A stretch of 61,069 nucleotides of DNA from UBA1426 sp052034085 (GTDB taxonomy: Bacteria; Bacillota; Clostridia; Peptostreptococcales; Anaerovoracaceae): positions 1-61,069 of the forward strand of contig JBPOJA010000001.1 in NCBI GenBank assembly GCA_052034085.1, in the 5' to 3' direction. The position numbers were made by a program, and so were the translations under genes. The notes beneath the pieces were generated by a model. That model ran no database searches. It was not told the DNA's origin and was given only the letters and a program-made list of their open reading frames with translations. Of this stretch, positions 35,546 to 45,106 are shown piece by piece; positions within the stretch are counted from its first letter, which is position 1; every line of letters starts with the position of its first letter.

Positions 35546-37522
35546 TTATTTAAACACTTTGGAATAATAATCGTAATCCAGGATTTTGGCGGAGTATTCA
35601 AAAGATTTGTTTACCCGCCTGTATATCTTTTTGGCATATTCCTCATCCACGAATATACCGGGTTTGGGTGTGAATTCGTTTTTTGATGCGTCATATTTAC
35701 CCAGATCTGAAATCCAGCTTCTGTCATTCAATTCCACCAGCCCGGGAGAGGGAGAGAGTATATCCTGACCGATGATGAACCTTGAGTCGTATTCTATGCC
35801 CAGAAGGTTGGCAATGGTAGGCATTACATCAAGGCTGGAACAGACCTTGTTGACATATACGGGTTCTTCCATGCTGCTGCTCCACAGTATGAGAGTGCTT
35901 TTAAATTTCTCAAACTTGCGTTCAAGCTCGTGACCGGCCAGTTCGTCCATCTCTTCATCTGTCAGCCCATAGGGGTAATGATCTCCGGAAAGAACTATTA
36001 CAGTATCGTCAAGGATACCGGCTGCATCCAGCTGGTCAATCACATATTCAAGGGCCAGGTCAAGATCAATGTTGCAGGCCAGATAGGCGAGGCAGGGCTC
36101 TGAATAGTTAAGATGTTCAACTTTTTCCTTGTGCTTTTTAGCCATATAATTGCCAAACCATGTGTAGTTGAGGTGGCCGCTTACCGTCATGTAATAATTG
36201 TGGAAAGGCTGATTCTTCATATCGTTTGGAATGGTCAGCTCCATCATCTCCAGGTCAGACTCAGGCCAGGTCCCCTTAACATTCAGACCGTTGCCCCTGC
36301 CTTTGTAATCATAACCCAGATTGGGATGGGATATATCTCTCCCGTAATAGGTATGATAATGATTGTGATAGGCTTTGCAGGTATAGCCCATTGGAGTCAG
36401 CAGGTTACCGAAACCGTAGTGCATATAATTCTGGCCTGACCGCTTGAAACTCCAGACCCCGGATTTGGGGATAAGGCCCGTCATGGTCACATATTCGCCG
36501 TCGCTGGTGGAAACGCTCCAGACAGGGTTATAGAAATTATTGAATACAAAGCCTTCATGTGCAAGCTTATACAAAGTGGGTGTGGTAGTTTCGTTAATGG
36601 CCAGCGTAGAGAAAGCCTCTCCCACAAGCCATATAAGGTTTTTACCTTCAAACATGCCTGTATAGGCATTCTTTTTTGTGGGTTCAATAGTTCTGAAGTA
36701 TTCATGCATGTCCCTGATGGCAGGATTTTTCTCATTTTCTATAAGCTTGTCAAAATCAATCTCAACCATATTATATCCATACTCAATAGTGGGATCCTTG
36801 ACAAACTCCTGCTTTGTGTTCTCATGGTCCGGATCTTTTCCGCCTTCTCCCATAGGCTGTCCGAAAATAAGGAATTTGGCGTCAAGCCTTAAACTGGTAA
36901 GAGCACCGAAATTTCCTACTGAAAGATTTGGAACGAAAGCTTCTTTATACTGATAGCTTATGGGCATAATGCCGTCGGTATTTGATGAAATGAGAAATAC
37001 TGCCAGACCGTAGCTTACCACGGCGGCCAGCAGGCTGATTCCCAGGAATTCCAGGGATAATCTGGTTTTGGGAACCAGTGTCTTCCGGAAAACAATCAAA
37101 ACAACCAGGGGCAGCAGTATGAGAATAATATAAAGCAGGCTGTCTCTGATTCCCGCCAGAGTGGCATCCGCAAACTGCGTGACGGCATTGAAGCCTGTAA
37201 AAAATGAGTACAGGGTGCCAAATGTTGTGAATACTTGAAAATACACAATCTGTATGCCTATAAAAATTGTGCAGAGAGCCATCAGAGTTATGCTGATAAT
37301 TCTGTTCACAGGAGTAGGAAAGAGCCGGCCAATAAACATGATGGCCAGCCCTATGGATAACGAAAATAATCCCACGTACAGTTTATTGCTTGACACATCT
37401 CCGCTGAAACAGGCAATCCTTAAAATAATTTCCTGATAAAAGATTGCAAGAGGGAAGAATAAAAATGGCAGCACAAAAAACCTTAACGGGGTTTTTCTGC
37501 GCCTGTAGCTTGTATAATACAT
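35546..37522 (-). CDS. LtaS-type lipoteichoic acid synthase family protein
   Basis: Membrane enzyme of the sulfatase/phosphatase fold, expected to move glycerol phosphate or a similar group from lipid to a surface polymer. Five membrane helices (about 14-38, 48-68, 74-97, 128-144, 154-178) precede an extracellular catalytic domain from about 285. The nucleophile Thr is in WSVSTSDGEYVTMTG (near 338), as in TSDSE of LtaS. Metal-site elements are NLIWLVGEAFS, YMTVSGHLNYTWF and VIVLSGDHYPYGL. Length 658 fits the family. It is the third gene of a tight operon, 17 bases after the GAPDH-like gene. The exact polymer is unknown. Confidence 0.88.
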   Translation of the reverse strand: MYYTSYRRRKTPLRFFVLPFLFFPLAIFYQEIILRIACFSGDVSSNKLYVGLFSLSIGLAIMFIGRLFPTPVNRIISITLMALCTIFIGIQIVYFQVFTTFGTLYSFFTGFNAVTQFADATLAGIRDSLLYIILILLPLVVLIVFRKTLVPKTRLSLEFLGISLLAAVVSYGLAVFLISSNTDGIMPISYQYKEAFVPNLSVGNFGALTSLRLDAKFLIFGQPMGEGGKDPDHENTKQEFVKDPTIEYGYNMVEIDFDKLIENEKNPAIRDMHEYFRTIEPTKKNAYTGMFEGKNLIWLVGEAFSTLAINETTTPTLYKLAHEGFVFNNFYNPVWSVSTSDGEYVTMTGLIPKSGVWSFKRSGQNYMHYGFGNLLTPMGYTCKAYHNHYHTYYGRDISHPNLGYDYKGRGNGLNVKGTWPESDLEMMELTIPNDMKNQPFHNYYMTVSGHLNYTWFGNYMAKKHKEKVEHLNYSEPCLAYLACNIDLDLALEYVIDQLDAAGILDDTVIVLSGDHYPYGLTDEEMDELAGHELERKFEKFKSTLILWSSSMEEPVYVNKVCSSLDVMPTIANLLGIEYDSRFIIGQDILSPSPGLVELNDRSWISDLGKYDASKNEFTPKPGIFVDEEYAKKIYRRVNKSFEYSAKILDYDYYSKVFK

Positions 37523-37539
37523 CAGTTAACCTTTCCTGG

Positions 37540-38793
37540 TCAGATCAGATTTTTGTCCACATATTTCGTAAGTTTGCCCAGGCAGTTTACGTAACATCCG
37601 AACTCATTATCATACCACCCGAATATTTTAGCATGGGTTACCGGCAGATTCAAGTCAGCGGATGAAGAAACCCCATAGCTTCTCAGGGTGTCTGAATCGA
37701 GGGATAAAAATCCTGTCCGGGTATGGTTGTCATTGCCTTCAATCACAATGGCCGCTTCTCTTCCCATCATGTCCGAGGAAACATTCTGCAGGTCGCTGTA
37801 GATGAGCAGGCCTTTCTGTTCTCCCTCCGAAGCTTTCTTGTAAAGGTCATTGATAAATTTTCTGTTGATAATCGGATCGCCTTTTTCATTGAGTTCAGTT
37901 CTAAAAGTCAGGTTGAGGGAAATAAGCGATACGGTACTGGTTGGCACTCTGATGGAGTCAGCCATAAAGCCTACTTCTTTTATTTCCGGCAGTATTTCCT
38001 CAAGTGCAATGGCGGCGCCGGTAGAAGTGGGAATCATATTATTGAAGACAGAGCGATTCCTTCTCAGGTCTCCGCTGCCTGCTCCCGGAGGGGCATCCAA
38101 AATATTCTGATTGTTTGTGGCGGCGTGAACCGTGGTCATGGATGCTGTGACTATTCTGGATGTTTCCCTGGTATCAAGAAGGGGCTTCATCATATGGGCA
38201 AGCCCTGTTGTGGTGCAGCTGGCTGCCGAAAGGATGTGGTGCTTCACGGGCTCATAGAGAAAATGGTTGACTCCGTAAACCATCATAAAGCTGTCCTCAG
38301 GAGCCTTATGAGAACTGTCTGAAAGTTTAAAGGGCGCACTGACAATTACTTTTTCTGCGCCGGCTTCCAGATGGCCCCTTAAGCTGCCTTTAGGATGGTT
38401 GGCAGATAAAGCGGGATCCAGAAACTTGCCCGTGCAGTCCACAACCACTCTGACTCCGTGCCTGGCCCAATCTATGTCTCTTGGGTTTCTGGCCTGCTTT
38501 AAGACAGTTACGGGTATGCCGTTGATCTCAAGTGTTGACTGGGACTGATCCAGTATTTTGGCGCCGGCGCTTTTCCCCGAATAACCGTACAGGAAATGAT
38601 CAAGGGCTCCATAGGTTGAGTCGGTGGTCAGATATTGAAGAATATCTTCCATTTTTTTGCCCAGTTCTCTGCCTGCATTAATTACAATGCTGTCAAAATA
38701 TCTTTCATTCAGATGATGCCAGAGAGTGAGTTTCCCTATGCGGCCGATGCCGTTGATTCCCAAAACCCGCCTGTTTGACAGATTCATGCTCAT
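37540..38793 (-). CDS. GAPDH-like dehydrogenase with altered active-site motif
   Basis: NAD(P)-dependent glyceraldehyde-3-phosphate dehydrogenase family, 417 residues against about 335 for the usual enzyme. The nucleotide fold begins with LGINGIGRIGKLTLWHHL. The catalytic Cys (near 193) is in ASCTTTGLAH, where normal enzymes have ASCTTNCLAP, so the Asn, the second Cys and the Pro are changed. The catalytic His is kept (TTVHAATNNQNILD), as is IPTSTGAA. The extra length lies mainly in the N-terminal half (a DHFLYGYSGKSAGAKILDQ-type insert) and near 300. The enzyme is probably active on a triose phosphate or a related aldehyde, but substrate and direction are open. It lies 14 bases after the PPDK-like gene and 17 before the LtaS-type gene. 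Confidence 0.85.
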   Translation of the reverse strand: MSMNLSNRRVLGINGIGRIGKLTLWHHLNERYFDSIVINAGRELGKKMEDILQYLTTDSTYGALDHFLYGYSGKSAGAKILDQSQSTLEINGIPVTVLKQARNPRDIDWARHGVRVVVDCTGKFLDPALSANHPKGSLRGHLEAGAEKVIVSAPFKLSDSSHKAPEDSFMMVYGVNHFLYEPVKHHILSAASCTTTGLAHMMKPLLDTRETSRIVTASMTTVHAATNNQNILDAPPGAGSGDLRRNRSVFNNMIPTSTGAAIALEEILPEIKEVGFMADSIRVPTSTVSLISLNLTFRTELNEKGDPIINRKFINDLYKKASEGEQKGLLIYSDLQNVSSDMMGREAAIVIEGNDNHTRTGFLSLDSDTLRSYGVSSSADLNLPVTHAKIFGWYDNEFGCYVNCLGKLTKYVDKNLI

Positions 38794-38807
38794 TTTTTCT
38801 CCTCCTG

Positions 38808-41800
38808 TTAATCTATTGTTTGTATTTCATAATTACCTTCGTAAATATTGCCGGTATCCCCGTCTATGGATATACAGTCTCCCGGCCTGAACTGGTGGCC
38901 GTTGATTGTACAGATCTTGTCATCATCATTTACCAGCATGCCTTTGCAGTTCACTATGCAGACTTTACCCAGGCCTGCCGCAGCCACTGCTGCGTGGGAT
39001 GTTGTACCGCCCTTGCCTGTGACCAGGCCGTCACAGTTAAATATAAGGGGGATATCATCGGGAACAGTATCGGGCCTGACCAGAATCGTGCTTTCATTTG
39101 GGTTGTTTTTCTTGGATTCTATCAAATCTTTCAGGTCAAAAGCCAGTCTTCCCGACAGAATGCCGCTGCTGACCCCCATGCCTCTGCCGACCAGCTTCAT
39201 TTCATGATGAGGAAGTGCAAAGGTTTCGAGAGTGGTCTGTTTTTTAAACTTTTGATTTCTGGTCTGCAAAATATACAGATCTTCAGCTTTTTCAGACTCA
39301 AAGGTAAATTCAATCTCCTGATGCACAAAACCATGATGCTGTATCAGTCTGGTGGCATATTCAAGAAGCTTTTCATATATCTGAGGGAAAGCTGACTCCA
39401 GCGATATATTCGCATCTGTGTAATATTTTTTTCTCTGGGATTCGGATATGGGCAGGGTATTTACCAGCCCTGCAACCACATCTTCACCCTGGCTGCAGAG
39501 AGTAAAGTCTCCGTAAAGATTTATTCCGGCCTTGCTGTTAAAGGGGCTGCTGGTGAAGAGGACTCCGGTGCCCGAACGGTTGGAAAGATTTCCCATGGCC
39601 ATTTGCTGGACTAAAACGGCGGTGCCCCATTCATCGGCTATCTGCATGTGATTTCTGTAGTATATGGCGCTTTTTGAAGACCAGGAATCCAGGACGCTGG
39701 TAATAGCCTTTCTGAGCTGGCTTATGGGATCTTCTTCAATAAATATGTTATGGCTTGCCAGAAGGGCTTTGTAGTCATAGGCCATGTCCCGCATCTGCTC
39801 CGGTGTGAACTGGATCTTAAGTTCAACTCCCCACCTGTTTTTGTGATCTTTCATAATCTTATCAAACAGGTCCCTGTCAATGCCATAGGCCATACCCCAG
39901 CTTTGAAGAAATCTTCTGTAGGAGTCCCAGGCCATCCATCCGAATCCCTCCTTTTTTGCCAGACTTTCCGCAATCTCATCGTTCATACCAACATTAAGGA
40001 AAGTTTTCATGGCACCGGGCATGGAAATAGATGAGCCCGAGCGGACTGAAAAGAACAGGGGATTGTCTGGATCGCCATAAACTTTGCCAGAAATTCTTTC
40101 AATGCGGTTTACATGTTTTTTCATGACTTTGATAAATTCCCGATTGAGAATTGGGTGGGTTGAAAGTATGTCAAGATGTCTGAACACCTCTGTGGTAAGC
40201 ACGAATCCCGGAGGTACCGGGAAGCCGTAAGCTATAAGCTTTTTCAGGAAGAAAGCCTTGGCCCCCAGAAACACCGGATTGTCAATGGTTTCCGAGCTGC
40301 TGTCAAGCTGGCTGAAGCTCAGGTCGGGGTCATAATTCATCATGCTTTCAATAAATCCATGGGAATATGTGTCCAGCATGCTTCTCAGGTTGCCCAGCAG
40401 ATTTGCGATGAAATTATCCAGGTCCTGAACTAAAAACGCCGAAGCCAGATTATCCCTTAAAAACTTTTCCGACTCCATATGGAACAGCTGCTGACTTTCC
40501 AGCTTGTCCATGCCTTTCATTTTATTTTCATGGATTTTCGGAACGATATTTTTAAGCGAGTTCTCGTAAACATCGAAGAAATATTCGCTGATTATCTGTG
40601 TGATATCGCTTGCCATGAACTGAAAAATATTTATATACTGATCCAGGGAAAAGCTGGGCGAAGTAAGGCTGTATCTCAGCATATCCAGATGGGAATTAAA
40701 GCCTTGATTGTAGATGCCATCGATCTCCAGGCCCTGCCGGAACAGCTCAAGAATTCCGTATATATCCCTGAATGTTCTTGCTGTTATAAATTCTGTGTTT
40801 ACGGTGTCCACCAGCCGCACCATGAGCTTGGAGGCAGTTTTCTCAAGTCTGTACATCATGCCCAGAGCCTCAAATTTTGGCTCTATGTACTGGCCGTACA
40901 TGGAAGGTATGCCTGCAGCAATATGGCGTTTATAGTAGATGTTTTCTATGGCTTCGCTTTGTTTGGGGTCGAGGATAATATCCTTAAGCTGATTCATGAA
41001 TCCGTATAAACCGTAAACGGCAGCAGGCAGATTGTTATCTCTGAGGTCATCCTCAAGCTGCCTGATGCTTTCTTCCGCAAAAACCGGAGCGCTCCTCAGC
41101 ATTTGGAGAAAGTCCTCGGATTCAAGGGAATATTTTTCAGACAGGAGGGAATACAGCTGGAAGAGATACAGGACCCTTTTTTTATCCCGTTCGTTGCCTT
41201 TGCTGATTTCGGAAACTGCTTTCTCTATCTCTTCAGTCTCAAGCAGAAGCAGTTCCAGGGGCAGCATATCAAACCTTGCACAAAGTTCCGCCATTATTTC
41301 CTGGACATCGGTAAGCCATTCTTTGTCCTGACCCAGCCAGCGATAAACATCTTCGGGAACCAGGGTTTCAAGCAGCTCTCTGTCACCCGTATGCCAGTAT
41401 TCCACTATGGATGCGGTCAGGTCTATATGGGTATTGTTGCTCTCTGTATGAGTCTGCTTTCTCAGGAAATGTATAAGCCGGTCTTTTCGCATGGAGAGTT
41501 CATCTATGGCAGTGGAAATTTCTCTCAGTTTGCCCTCTGCGCCAATATCCCTGAAGTAAACAGGAAAGATTCTGGCCAGCTGTTTTATCTCCCTGTACAC
41601 AGCATTAATGGGAGAATTGAGCAGTTTTGTTACATCTCTTTGGAAGAGATCCGTGTCTGAAATGAAGATGCCCCCCAATTTCAGGTTAACTATCAGGGCC
41701 GCAAGCAGTTCGCCCATGGCTGAAGGATCATATTCGATGAGCTCCAGCCAGGCCCGTATGTTTTTCACATGATTTGAATTGATTTTAATCTGCCAGTCCT

Positions 41801-42902
41801 TGTTCAGGCTGATGGCTCCGGGGTGGTTGAAACCCAGATTTTCCAAGCCCTTTATGAAATAGGAAATTATCTCCTGGTCTTTTGTATCGATTACTTCTTT
41901 GCCCAGGGTGATGATGCAGTCCAGGACCGTACCGCCATGCAGATGATTAAGGTCTTCAAACTGCTCCATGATGGTGTCCAGAAATCCCGACACATCATCC
42001 TTATCCAGTTCAGTGAAAACATTCCGTAAATTACGGTTTATATCATAAAGCAGGTGGTCGTTAAGGTGGGCCATTCCGGGCAGGTGGAGCAGGAAATATA
42101 AGTAATATATTGTTTCCAGATACGACTCAAAGTGTTCTGTGAAATTTCTGAAGTAATTTGAAATATCATTGTAGAACATGAGGGAGGACAAGCTTTGCCA
42201 GTCCTCTGCCTGTTGCAGGGCTTCTTTTAAATCGCTGAAGAAGGGCTTGCCGATTTTACTTATAGTTTCCCTGTCCATTTGCTGCATCAGGTGCCGTTTA
42301 CTTTCAAACCAAGCCTCCGCATCAGAAGTGTTTTCCCAGAAAGTTACAGTCCTGGTGAGCAAATCCTTGGTAACAGCCGTGAGGGGCTCTGCAAAATCCT
42401 CAATGAGGGCAACTTTGCCCAGGTAAGTTTTGAAATAACCCGAGTGGCGAATATAATGTATTTCATATTCATCCATAGTTTCCTTTATAATGCTTATGGC
42501 CTGGCTGACTACATCGGGAGGATAATTATCCAGCCCCGTAAGACGTTCGATAAATTTGACGAGAGTTTTTATAAGTAGTTCCCTTGCGTTTTCGCTCATT
42601 TCCGCCTTAAAAAAATCCCTGAAAATATCCAGGATTACCGAAAAGGCCCTTTCTGATTCTTCAAGAGAACTGTAAAACCACAAATCCGTAAGGCATATGT
42701 TGTGAAGGGCATCGATAACATACAGATCGTTTCTGTATTTGTGGTTGAGTTCGTTTATGAATTCAGAAGTCCTTTTGTTTATGCCCCATTTGGATGAGGA
42801 AAGTTCAACAAACCATTGCTGCTCCTCAGGTATATCCAACTCGGCCTCCCGGGTTTTTGCCAGATTCACTTCAAGTGCATTTGATGAAAATCCGTCTGCC
42901 AT
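38808..42902 (-). CDS. PPDK-like protein with a large unknown N-terminal region
   Basis: 1364 residues. From about 877 there is the PPDK/PEP-synthase ATP-grasp domain (FLGAKAFFLKKLIAYGFPVP, VRSGSSISMPGAMKTFLNVG, QEIEFTFES, YILQTRN). It is followed by the swivelling phosphohistidine domain with GKGGTTSHAA near 1301 (catalytic His) and a stop right after it. The third, PEP/pyruvate-binding barrel domain of true PPDK is absent. The first about 870 residues are mostly helical, Leu-rich and match nothing I know. The protein could phosphorylate its own His from ATP and pass the phosphate to another partner. ATG 42902 has GGGAGAAAAGA before it; longer starts lack a site. It heads the operon with the GAPDH-like and LtaS-type genes. 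Confidence 0.82.
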   Translation of the reverse strand: MADGFSSNALEVNLAKTREAELDIPEEQQWFVELSSSKWGINKRTSEFINELNHKYRNDLYVIDALHNICLTDLWFYSSLEESERAFSVILDIFRDFFKAEMSENARELLIKTLVKFIERLTGLDNYPPDVVSQAISIIKETMDEYEIHYIRHSGYFKTYLGKVALIEDFAEPLTAVTKDLLTRTVTFWENTSDAEAWFESKRHLMQQMDRETISKIGKPFFSDLKEALQQAEDWQSLSSLMFYNDISNYFRNFTEHFESYLETIYYLYFLLHLPGMAHLNDHLLYDINRNLRNVFTELDKDDVSGFLDTIMEQFEDLNHLHGGTVLDCIITLGKEVIDTKDQEIISYFIKGLENLGFNHPGAISLNKDWQIKINSNHVKNIRAWLELIEYDPSAMGELLAALIVNLKLGGIFISDTDLFQRDVTKLLNSPINAVYREIKQLARIFPVYFRDIGAEGKLREISTAIDELSMRKDRLIHFLRKQTHTESNNTHIDLTASIVEYWHTGDRELLETLVPEDVYRWLGQDKEWLTDVQEIMAELCARFDMLPLELLLLETEEIEKAVSEISKGNERDKKRVLYLFQLYSLLSEKYSLESEDFLQMLRSAPVFAEESIRQLEDDLRDNNLPAAVYGLYGFMNQLKDIILDPKQSEAIENIYYKRHIAAGIPSMYGQYIEPKFEALGMMYRLEKTASKLMVRLVDTVNTEFITARTFRDIYGILELFRQGLEIDGIYNQGFNSHLDMLRYSLTSPSFSLDQYINIFQFMASDITQIISEYFFDVYENSLKNIVPKIHENKMKGMDKLESQQLFHMESEKFLRDNLASAFLVQDLDNFIANLLGNLRSMLDTYSHGFIESMMNYDPDLSFSQLDSSSETIDNPVFLGAKAFFLKKLIAYGFPVPPGFVLTTEVFRHLDILSTHPILNREFIKVMKKHVNRIERISGKVYGDPDNPLFFSVRSGSSISMPGAMKTFLNVGMNDEIAESLAKKEGFGWMAWDSYRRFLQSWGMAYGIDRDLFDKIMKDHKNRWGVELKIQFTPEQMRDMAYDYKALLASHNIFIEEDPISQLRKAITSVLDSWSSKSAIYYRNHMQIADEWGTAVLVQQMAMGNLSNRSGTGVLFTSSPFNSKAGINLYGDFTLCSQGEDVVAGLVNTLPISESQRKKYYTDANISLESAFPQIYEKLLEYATRLIQHHGFVHQEIEFTFESEKAEDLYILQTRNQKFKKQTTLETFALPHHEMKLVGRGMGVSSGILSGRLAFDLKDLIESKKNNPNESTILVRPDTVPDDIPLIFNCDGLVTGKGGTTSHAAVAAAGLGKVCIVNCKGMLVNDDDKICTINGHQFRPGDCISIDGDTGNIYEGNYEIQTID

Positions 42903-43014
42903 TTCTTTTCTCCCGCAAGATAAATTATTCAGAATACTGATAATATCATTATAACTTTTTGAAAGCAAAAGCTCAAGGAAGTGCAGGCGGGCAAGCCGCA
43001 AAACATTGTTTTCC

Positions 43015-43043
43015 TTGACCTTTTTTGCACTTGCGTATAAAAT
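43015..43043 (+). promoter_or_regulatory. Promoter of the oligopeptide transporter operon
   Basis: TTGACC (43015-43020), a 17-base spacer, TAAAAT (43038-43043), 55 bases before the first ATG. An inverted GTATA/TATAC pair (43035-43052) overlaps the -10 and start region and may be an operator. Confidence 0.55.
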
Positions 43044-43097
43044 ACTGTATACGAGTGGCGACACTTGCTAATTTTTGACATTGGAGAATATACAATT

Positions 43098-44033
43098 ATG
43101 ATTAAATTCATCGTAAGACGCGTAGCACAGGCACTTTTGGTTGTGTTTCTGATCGCGTGCATCACCTTCCTTCTGATGAATTTGGTTCCCGGTGGCCCTT
43201 TCCTGAGCGAGAAATCTCCGCCTCCACAGGTGCTGGCGGCTTTGGAAGCTAAATACGGCCTGGACAAGCCGGTTCCGGTGCAGCTTAAGAATTATATTGT
43301 GCATGCGGTCCAGGGGGATTTTGGCGTTTCCATGAAGATGCAGCGAAACAGGCCAGTGGCAACTATTATCAAGGAGATGTTCCCGGTTTCGGCCAAGGTG
43401 GGCATAGTAGCCCTGATAAGCGCCGTACTGATAGGGGTGCCTATAGGAAGCATAGCGGCTTACAACAGGGGGAACTGGATCGACAGTACCCTGAGAGTTA
43501 TAACTACAGTGGGGGTCTCAATTCCCGGCTTTGTTGTGGCTACGGTTCTTTTAATCGTTTTTGGATCCAAACTCAAAATCCTGCCTACGGTAGGGCTGTA
43601 CGACTGGAAAAGCTATATCATGCCAAGCTTCAGCCTGGCTTTTTATCCCATGTGCTACATAGGGAGACTGGCCCGTTCCAGCATGCTGGATGTTATAAAT
43701 CAGGAGTACATAAGAACCGCCAAAGCCAAGGGAGTTCCGGCAATTAACATTGTATTCAAACATGCCCTGCGTAATGCATTTATTCCCGTTCTGACTTATC
43801 TCGGACCTTTGACGGCATATATTCTCACAGGCGGTTTTGTGGTGGAAACAGTATTTAGCATTCCCGGCCTGGGCAGATATTTTGTCCAGAGCATTATGAA
43901 CAGGGACTACACTATTATCATGGGAACCACCATATTCCTGGCATCTTTCATAGTCATCATGACCCTTATAGTGGATATACTGTACAGGGCTGTGGATCCG
44001 CGTATTGATTTGACAAAGGGAGGAACGAAATAA
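43098..44033 (+). CDS. oppB: Oligopeptide ABC transporter permease B
   Basis: First of two channel subunits of a peptide importer (OppB/DppB family). N-terminal MIKFIVRRVAQALLVVFLIA is the typical first helix with ITFLLMNLVPGGPF. Six membrane helices follow, and the docking loop is YIRTAKAKGVPAINIVFKHALRNAFIP, ending in VETVFSIPGLGRYFVQS. 311 residues, normal. ATG 43098 follows TTGGAGA; the frame start at 43065 has no site. The stop overlaps the next gene by 1 base (TAATG). Confidence 0.95.
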   Translation: MIKFIVRRVAQALLVVFLIACITFLLMNLVPGGPFLSEKSPPPQVLAALEAKYGLDKPVPVQLKNYIVHAVQGDFGVSMKMQRNRPVATIIKEMFPVSAKVGIVALISAVLIGVPIGSIAAYNRGNWIDSTLRVITTVGVSIPGFVVATVLLIVFGSKLKILPTVGLYDWKSYIMPSFSLAFYPMCYIGRLARSSMLDVINQEYIRTAKAKGVPAINIVFKHALRNAFIPVLTYLGPLTAYILTGGFVVETVFSIPGLGRYFVQSIMNRDYTIIMGTTIFLASFIVIMTLIVDILYRAVDPRIDLTKGGTK

Positions 44034-45088
44034 TGAAAATGGAAAAATATTTCGGCGTCCTGCCTTTTCCCACCTGGCAGATGGATGTGGATGCCATAAT
44101 GGGGCAAAACGGTTTCAGGGATGACGATTTCAGGAAAGCTGACCAGAGCGAAAAGGAAAGTTTCATAGAAATAAAACCGGGACTTTCCTACTGGCAGGAC
44201 GCCTGGAGGCGGCTTAAGAAAAATAAAGTAGCCATGGTGTCTTTAGCAATTATAATTGTGATTGCTATTTTTGCTTTTATAGGGCCCATGTTTTTTGATT
44301 ATGACTACACTACCCAGTTCAGGGGAAAAGCTAATATTAACCCCTCCTTGGAATACCCCTTCGGAACTGACAACCACGGCAGGGATTTGCTGGTACGAAC
44401 TATGGTGGGCACGAGGATTTCGCTGGTTGTAGGAGTTTTAGCCAGCCTGATTGTTCTCGTAATAGGATCCACATATGGCGCTGTTTCCGGATATTTCGGC
44501 GGAAGAGTTGACGACATAATGATGAGAATAGTGGAACTTATATATGCAGTGCCGGACATACTGGTGGTCCTGCTTTTGTCTACTGCGCTTAAGCCTGCGC
44601 TGAATCAATGGTTCAATGCATCCAACACGGTTATAGCAAAGAAACTGTCGATTCTGGGGCCCAGCCTGATAGCAATTTTTATTGCTTTCGGTCTTTTGTA
44701 CTGGGTGGGCATGGCAAGGATCATAAGAGGGCAGGTGCTGATGCTTAAAGAACAGGAATTTGTAACGGCTGCAAGAGCCCTTGGGGCACCGAGTCACAAG
44801 ATTATCAAAAGGCATCTGCTTCCCAACAGCATAGGCCAGATAATTGTAACCACATGCCTGCAGATTCCATCGGCCATATTCCTGGAGTCCTTCCTGTCCT
44901 TTCTGGGCGTGGGTGTTTCGCCGCCCCTTACCAGTCTGGGCCAGCTGGCATCGGATGCCCTGGGAGGCATGTACACATATACATACAGGCTGATTATACC
45001 GGCCACTTTACTCAGTGTTTTGATACTGTCTCTCAATCTTTTTGGCGACGGTTTGAGAGATGCCTTGGATCCAAGGCTGAAAAAATAG
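44033..45088 (+). CDS. oppC: Oligopeptide ABC transporter permease C
   Basis: Second channel subunit (OppC/DppC family). About 65 polar residues precede the first helix (RRLKKNKVAMVSLAIIIVIA), longer than in some family members. The family markers FGTDNHGRDLLVRTMVGTRI, EFVTAARALGAPSHKIIKRH and FLSFLGVGVSPPLTSLGQL are all present. It is translationally coupled to oppB by a 1-base overlap and is 18 bases before oppD. Confidence 0.95.
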   Translation: MKMEKYFGVLPFPTWQMDVDAIMGQNGFRDDDFRKADQSEKESFIEIKPGLSYWQDAWRRLKKNKVAMVSLAIIIVIAIFAFIGPMFFDYDYTTQFRGKANINPSLEYPFGTDNHGRDLLVRTMVGTRISLVVGVLASLIVLVIGSTYGAVSGYFGGRVDDIMMRIVELIYAVPDILVVLLLSTALKPALNQWFNASNTVIAKKLSILGPSLIAIFIAFGLLYWVGMARIIRGQVLMLKEQEFVTAARALGAPSHKIIKRHLLPNSIGQIIVTTCLQIPSAIFLESFLSFLGVGVSPPLTSLGQLASDALGGMYTYTYRLIIPATLLSVLILSLNLFGDGLRDALDPRLKK

Positions 45089-45106
45089 CAGGAGCACAAT
45101 ATATAA

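Noticed and set aside
40479..41009. Antisense open frame of 176 codons within the PPDK-like gene
   Set aside because: No ribosome binding site and no family likeness; it is the complement of a well-supported gene. The same holds for the frames at 37723-38322, 11205-11744 and 57346-58107.
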